DNA from: Sanderia malayensis
Lineage: Eukaryota > Cnidaria > Scyphozoa > Semaeostomeae > Pelagiidae
Reading direction: 5' to 3'
Assembly (NCBI GenBank): GCA_013076295.1
Contig: RQOL01000906.1
Span: 2,046,001-2,110,000, forward strand
Length of the DNA: 64,000 nucleotides
Of the stretch, positions 59,145-64,000 are shown piece after piece. Every line of letters starts with the position of its first letter. The stretch's first letter is position 1. Made by a program: the position numbers and the translations under genes. The notes below the pieces were generated by a model. It saw only the letters and a list, made by a program, of their open reading frames with translations, had not been told where the DNA came from and did not search any database.

Positions 59145-61304
59145 ATGATCACAACAAGTTGGATACTGGTATTGCTATTATCTGCAGGCCTGTGTTTTTG
59201 TAGGCACACAGTGAAGAATGCACCAAATCGAGACAACGGTAAGCTTAGATTGCAAATTAAATTTCCTACTTAGCGTGTTGAGATCTGCAAATTTCCTACT
59301 TAGCTTGTTGAGATCGTGCTCTTCCAGCACTTTCCACTTACTCTGATGCACTTCGTAATCTCTGGTAAAGAGAAATGGCATTGTAATGCTTTACGACTTC
59401 TTGTTAGATCAAGTCAATGATTTATATAGGACTATCTGCATACACACCCGACCTAAGCATGCGTACACTACTTCTACTTACATGTAAACAAACATACATA
59501 CATACATCTTAAAAACCTATGTACAACGATATGTTTAATCATCTTGTGTCAATGTGTTTTATCCTAATTGTAGTCCGGGAATCAATTGTTATCTCAACTG
59601 CACACGTGCGAAGATCTGGGATCACGAAAAGGGCAATTCTAATCGGTAAGTAAAGACAATTAGTAATATGTAAAATATAATACTTTAGTAGTATATATCT
59701 CACAATGTTTTGCATTTTAGTCGGTTCTCCAAGTTAATTATTTCTAAGGAAACACACATGGCTAAGCAGTCTTTTTGCTTTCATTAGTAACACCGTCATG
59801 TGACACTAGTTCGTGGAGCGTATGCATACTTTTGACCTAGATTTCCAATTTCCACATTTCCAAAAGGGTTAGGTTAGGGTTAGGAATTGGGTTAGCGATC
59901 AGAAGCACTGACTTATCAGAAGCCTCAAAACTTCACTGATCCAGTACCTGTTCCCGAACCGTCTCAACCTCTCTTTTGACTTTGTAATTGGAATTAAAAT
60001 TTTAGTTTTTTGCTTTGAATGGATATGCGGACTTTTTCAATCCCTCGTCCTCACCACCCTTTTTTCTACGTTTACATTTCCCGTGGCATGCACATAAAAT
60101 ATGCATATTTGATAAAAACAAGCTTCAACAGCTTTGACCTCTTGTTATCTGAGGCGCTCAGAATACTGTTGCACCCAATGGTTGCACGCTATACCTAGAT
60201 TCACTACATTGCGCCCCTGTGCCTCGCTCGCAACTCACTTAACACAAGGACAAACCATCGGGACAAACGAGCGAGCAAAACGAGTGAGGCACAGGGACGC
60301 AATGCAGTGAGTCTACGCTATACCAGCAAGTTTTAACGCCAAGCGGCTTTCTTTTGATTATGAAATGAAGGTTTTAATGCCAAGCGGACTTTGCTTATGA
60401 TTATGTTGACATACACATATTGATAATTGTTATTGTATGTGTTGGTAGAATGAAGTCACCATGCATTTGTGATTGGAATTTAGTTTGCATCTGTGGCAGT
60501 GTATATTTGTGTGTGAAATTAGATGTTTGTTGTTGAAATGATTGTGTTTTTTCTGTAAAAGGAGATAGAGTTTGCGGAAAAAGAGGTTTTGCGGACAAGA
60601 ACCGTCCTCTGAAAATCACCAAACGAGAAGATACAGTTGACATTGACTCAATCGTCAGTGATTTGCATTCCCAGGCAGTATCAGGGAATAGATCAAGAGA
60701 AGAGATACCTTCTGCTAATCCGTTTGCGGCTGGTGGACAAGGACCAGCTAAAGTGATCAGCAAAGTGAGCAACAAACCCCAATGGTTCGAACGACTCAAC
60801 AGATGCTGCATTGACCACGAAGAGTGCAACAAATTTATCCCAGCAAAGCAAGAGCGATACAACTACAAGAACGAACGGGAATATACAATCTACGACTGCA
60901 AATGCGATGATAGTTTTGCCGAATGCCTGAAGTATGCTGACAGTTATACTGCCGATGCTGTTGGGGATTTGTATTTCAATGTTTTGAAAATGCCTTGCAT
61001 CAACTTCCAAGATCAAAATGCAGAGAATGGTGGACCTGGAACAGCTGTAACGAAACCCACTGAAAAGGCCAAGAACATCATAGATAAATTGAAGGATATT
61101 CTTAACAAAGAGGAACCCACTAAGTCGTTGATGAAAGGTAGTGCAAAAACTGTTTCTTCTGGTAAAGTGTTTCAAGGCTCACAAGAAGAAGGCATGAAGG
61201 AGAATGGCGATAACAGGTCTTCCACTTTGCCAAACCTGGACGACGAAGGTGCCGCTGCTAAGGAAAGACAGGCTAAACATTTCAATAGGAACGGTCACAC
61301 ATAA
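59145..61304 (+). CDS. Secreted, diverged group III phospholipase A2-like protein (3 exons, 302 aa)
   Basis: Exons 59145-59238, 59574-59645, 60562-61304; total 909 nt with agreeing phases. The N-terminus (MITTSWILVLLLSAGLCFC) is a signal peptide. Residues 137-144 read CCIDHEEC and about residues 164-174 read DCKCDDSFAEC, followed by YFNVLKMPC. These match the order CC-x2-H-D-x-C, CxC-D-D-x-F-x2-C and YFN-x5-C of group III (bee-venom/PLA2G3 type) phospholipases. Two catalytic features differ: the residue after the active-site His141 is Glu, not Asp, and no WCGxG calcium loop is seen just upstream; a CGKRG at 60-64 is the only candidate. The C-terminal 100 residues are polar and unlike the family. 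The protein may be a weak or inactive relative acting as a lipid-binding secreted protein. The long intron 2 carries a foldback element. Confidence 0.75.
60196..60315. mobile_element. Foldback MITE with 9-bp target-site duplication (Mutator-like)
   Basis: A 120-bp element made almost entirely of two inverted arms of about 35 bp: left TAGATTCACTACATTGCGCC, right (reverse complement) TAGACTCACTGCATTGCGTC. It is flanked by the direct repeat CGCTATACC at 60187-60195 and 60316-60324. Nine-bp duplications point to the Mutator/MULE superfamily. It lies in intron 2 of the phospholipase-like gene. Confidence 0.88.
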
Positions 61305-61861
61305 AGCGATTACTTTTGGAACTTATTATCAAAACTTATCAGTTCACACACTGCTATCTCGATGTACAAACAGGTTGCAAGCTTTTGAAAATGATGTCAG
61401 CAATTGACTTATCCCCAGTCTTCTAACCAATTCAGCACATATCATTGAAACTGTGCGGCGCATTTGGACACAAATTTAGAAATTTCGTTTCATTAAACTG
61501 TCAATAATCAAATTAACTAAACTAATTATATAACATGTAAATTAATTTGGAGGGCAAATTCATCAAATAAAAGTTGTAGCTAATGTGTGCGTAAAAGAAT
61601 AGTTTTATTCAAACACAATGTACCGAAGCTAAAAATTAAAAAAAGCAAAACATTTAAAGAAGAAAGTAAAGCTACGTACCAAAATATATAATATAAATAT
61701 AGCTAAACTTTATTTAAAGGGCTGACTTGTGGATAGAAAGCTTGGGGCAGCAGATTCATGCAATATAAAGTAAAGGTGAGTCTTGGTTGCAAACAGTGTA
61801 AAAATTTCATATATTCATAATTGTTCATAATTTCGTGCCTTTAATCAAAGGTGAAAAGTTT
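61305..61861. terminator. Convergent 3' region of the phospholipase-like and RCHY1-like genes
   Basis: Plus-strand AATAAA at 61566-61571 serves the phospholipase-like gene. Minus-strand AATAAA at 61709-61714 and 61604-61609 can serve the RCHY1-like gene, so the two 3' UTRs may overlap. Confidence 0.5.
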
Positions 61862-62428
61862 CTAGTTATTCGTCAATTTCTGGTAATACTGATTACAATA
61901 GGGACAACGTCGATGACCATACTCCATAATCAGCCTGTAGCACTTTGAATGGATCAAATGACCACAGCTTGGGACAATAGATGACTCGGTGGAGGTATGA
62001 ATACTCTCAAAACAGACAGGACAATTATCTTTACCACTTTCTTCTCTGCATTTGTGAGTGTCTTTGATATTGGTAGCCAAACAAATACCACATCTTGAAC
62101 AGTGGAAGAAATTTTCTTTTCCTCCAATACGACAAATACCACATCCTTCACAGTGGAATTGGCCTTTATCTGCATCATCGAACAGTCTACATTTCTTACA
62201 AGAGTATATGCCAAATAAAATGCCACATTCCTTGCAATGATCAGTTACAGACTGCATGGCGTTGCATTGTAAACATTGCAGTTGTTGCACATCAAATCGG
62301 TTTATTTCATGATCCTCACAGCTATCGTGGCACAAACGACATTGATATAATTTACTACAACATGGTGCGAGCAAGGCACATCTTCGAATGTAGTGACTAC
62401 ATTTCACGGAGTTAGATAACTCCATCAC
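61862..62428 (-). CDS. RCHY1: RCHY1/Pirh2-like CHY-zinc-finger RING ubiquitin ligase, intronless and short (188 aa)
   Basis: Single exon. Residues about 8-65 form the CHY zinc finger (CSHYIRRCALLAPCCSKLYQC, then LCHD...H and CLQC). Residues about 66-130 are the CTCHY finger (CGILFGIYSCKKCRLFDD, FHCEGCGICRIGG, FHCSRCGICL). Residues about 137-182 are a C3H2C3 RING: CPVC...CGHLIHSKC...CPYC. RCHY1 is an E3 ligase that ubiquitinates p53 and other targets in vertebrates. Vertebrate RCHY1 is about 261 aa and continues into a zinc-ribbon domain. Here the protein stops about six residues after the RING, with no frame continuing. Lack of introns in an intron-rich genome suggests a retrocopy, but every zinc ligand is kept, so it looks functional. 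Confidence 0.85.
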   Translation of the reverse strand: MMELSNSVKCSHYIRRCALLAPCCSKLYQCRLCHDSCEDHEINRFDVQQLQCLQCNAMQSVTDHCKECGILFGIYSCKKCRLFDDADKGQFHCEGCGICRIGGKENFFHCSRCGICLATNIKDTHKCREESGKDNCPVCFESIHTSTESSIVPSCGHLIHSKCYRLIMEYGHRRCPYCNQYYQKLTNN

Positions 62429-62966
62429 TATCAGCCATCAAAAACAACGCAAATTTTGATTTGAGGGCTTCTTCCTTGGCAAGGCCTTTTTTGCATCGCT
62501 TCCTCGCTTATGAAGAATAACATCACTTGTTTTAGCTTCATTGGTGCATTGTGGGACACAAATAGCGCAAAATTATCATGTGGCGAGTAATTGTTCGAAC
62601 TCGAAAATCATATGATGTTACAATAAATTTTTTTGGTGTTTCTGATGCTTCATGGCATAAAAAAGCAGACTCAAGATGATTTTATTCTGACTTTCAACAT
62701 AAACTTTGATGCCTGGTATTGACTTTTAATCACTTTTAATGCATGATACATTTTGTATCTTGCTGTAGAAAGGCTGGAGAGATAGGCTTACGCATGCACA
62801 AAACAATAAAAGTTTCAGCAGTCCTCAGCAGTCCACCATCCATTCATGTACATAGAAGGAGAAAGATGAAATCGTGAAAAGTGTTTTTAGACGTCCACAA
62901 AGTTACACTTTCGAGCTGAGTACTATCATTTTCATTGAACGTTCTAAATGAATCTCACTAGAAGCA
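62429..62966. promoter_or_regulatory. Divergent promoter region of the RCHY1-like and KIF16B-like genes
   Basis: 538 bp between two divergent start codons. No repeat or clear TATA box is seen. Confidence 0.4.
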
Positions 62967-63895
62967 ATGGCGTCTGTAAAAGTTGCCGTTCGTGTACGAC
63001 CTTTGAATGCAAGGTAAGTGCAATGCAAGTAGTGGGCGTATTGGCCTATCCCACATAATCACGCAATTAACTCGAGCTTGAATAATGACGTGAGCTGTGT
63101 CTGTGAAGATTAGCTTGTGCTAATCGTAAATTCAACAAATAAATAAAGCGATGTCTAGTCTGGCCGACCGCCGACCGAATTCACACATTCTTATTAACGT
63201 TAAGGCCTCTTGTTTTTAAACCCAAAAAATTTTTACCATGCTACACGCTTTTTTTTTATAAGGAACCTAGCTCGGGCCTAGTTCTTTAAATTCCTTATTT
63301 TGAGACCTCTTTTGACCATTTTGTAGTTCTAAAAGTTCCTTAATAGTTCCTTAATTTTAAGTTCGCATTTAGTGGACATAATTATATTAGTACAGACGCA
63401 AGAAAAGCATTTAAATTCAACGTTTTGCTATAAACTTGTGAAAAGATAACAGGTAAAAACATGAAGAAGCTTCATATAATGTAAAAGTACTGAAAATCAA
63501 TGGAACCGGTTTCCTAATTGTAAATTGTGCGGAAATATAAATACATTCAAAATTAAAAAGTTCCTTAGTGATTTGGCCTTTAGTAGCAAAAGTTCCTTAA
63601 TTTTTTTGACCTTCTACATGTAGGTTCCTTATAAACGGTTCCTTATAAAAAAAAAAGCGTGTATGCGTAGTTGGCTTTGTTTTCTTTTTCCGTGACCTCT
63701 TGTGTTCATGTCAAGAAGGTTTTGGCTTTTATTTTATTTCTATCAAAATAATATCTTGCGGTTAATAATATATGGTATTTAGTTATTGTGTGTAGTTTTT
63801 AATTGGAATTTCTGGGTTTTGAAAGGGAGAAGAATATGGATGCGAAATGTATCATAGAAATGGAGCAGAAGAGAACCAGCATATTGAATTTGAAG
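62967..63895 (+). CDS. KIF16B: KIF16B-type kinesin-3 heavy chain, first two coding exons (partial)
   Basis: Exon 1 at 62967-63013 encodes MASVKVAVRVRPLNA, the canonical start of a kinesin-3 motor domain. Exon 2 at 63826-63895 continues REKNMDAKCIIEMEQKRTSI, matching the beta1-beta2 region of KIF16B (REKDLEAKFIIQMEK in the family). Phase 2 at the first donor agrees with the second exon. KIF16B moves early endosomes to microtubule plus ends and carries a PX domain at its C-terminus, outside this window. KIF13/KIF14/KIF1 start similarly; exon 2 favours KIF16B. The gene continues past the window. Confidence 0.85.
63243..63662. mobile_element. TIR element of about 420 bp in intron 1 of the kinesin gene
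   Basis: The left end reads ACACGCTTTTTTTTTATAAG then GAACC. The reverse complement of the right end is the same apart from one extra T. The interior is built from variants of AAGTTCCTTAA. There is no coding capacity. A possible 3-bp duplication TGC flanks the element if it starts at TACACGC. A fragment ending TTATAAAAAAACGTGTA near 24090 may be a decayed relative. Superfamily unknown. Confidence 0.7.
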
Positions 63896-64000
63896 GTAGA
63901 TGATACCACTACCCATTGTAAATAATAAATAATATTCATGCTTTTGTTGAAAAGCTCTGAAGCGAGAACTTCTTAAATTTCAATTGATTCACACATGCAA

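Overview
The window is nuclear DNA from an animal with motile cilia. The genes are split by GT-AG introns, mostly 100-500 bp, and the products are metazoan: a WDR62/MAPKBP1 scaffold, the radial-spoke head protein RSPH4A/6A, an RBM4/Lark-like RNA-binding protein, the INO80 ATPase, MIF4GD, THUMPD3, DCAF5, an RCHY1-like RING protein and a KIF16B-type kinesin. The AT-rich sequence, high intron number (about 40 coding exons each in WDR62 and INO80) and short introns fit an intron-rich invertebrate such as a cnidarian, placozoan, sponge or invertebrate deuterostome. I cannot fix the phylum from this sequence alone.

Layout. 0.2-1.2 kb: NKRF-like gene (-), divergent from the WDR62/MAPKBP1 gene (+, 1968-17815, 41 coding exons, 1655 codons when the exons are joined). 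The WDR62 gene also carries two candidate alternative 3' ends at 11.7-13.6 kb, each followed by AATAAA. 20.0-24.45 kb: RSPH4A/6A (+, 13 exons). 25.95-27.43 kb: RRM plus CCHC-knuckle protein (-, 6 exons). 29.8-43.3 kb: INO80 (+, 40 coding exons). 44.2-48.7 kb: three close same-strand genes (MIF4GD, THUMPD3, an unrecognised charged protein). 48.7-52.66 kb: DCAF5 (-, 9 exons), tail-to-tail with the charged protein only 41 bp away. 52.9-57.7 kb: a complex repeat block with a 189-bp tandem satellite, two copies of a roughly 0.6-kb segment, and two arrays of roughly 140-bp units that combine TTAGGG tracts with a small hairpin. 59.1-61.3 kb: a secreted, diverged group III phospholipase A2-like gene (+). 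61.9-62.4 kb: intronless RCHY1-like gene (-). 62.97 kb to the end: the first two coding exons of a KIF16B-type kinesin (+).

The genes do not form one pathway. They are housekeeping and cell-biological genes: chromatin remodelling, translation and tRNA modification, ubiquitin ligase adaptors, centrosome/JNK scaffolding, cilia, and endosome transport. The novelty lies mostly in non-genic sequence. Introns hold several short non-autonomous DNA transposons with clear terminal inverted repeats and, in two cases, intact target-site duplications (hAT-like with 8 bp; Mutator-like foldback with 9 bp). A further element looks pogo/Tigger-like, flanked by TA. Exon boundaries were read by eye from splice consensus and phase. 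For the WDR62, RSPH, RNA-binding, INO80, THUMPD3, DCAF5 and phospholipase-like genes the summed exon lengths are exact multiples of three, which supports the models.
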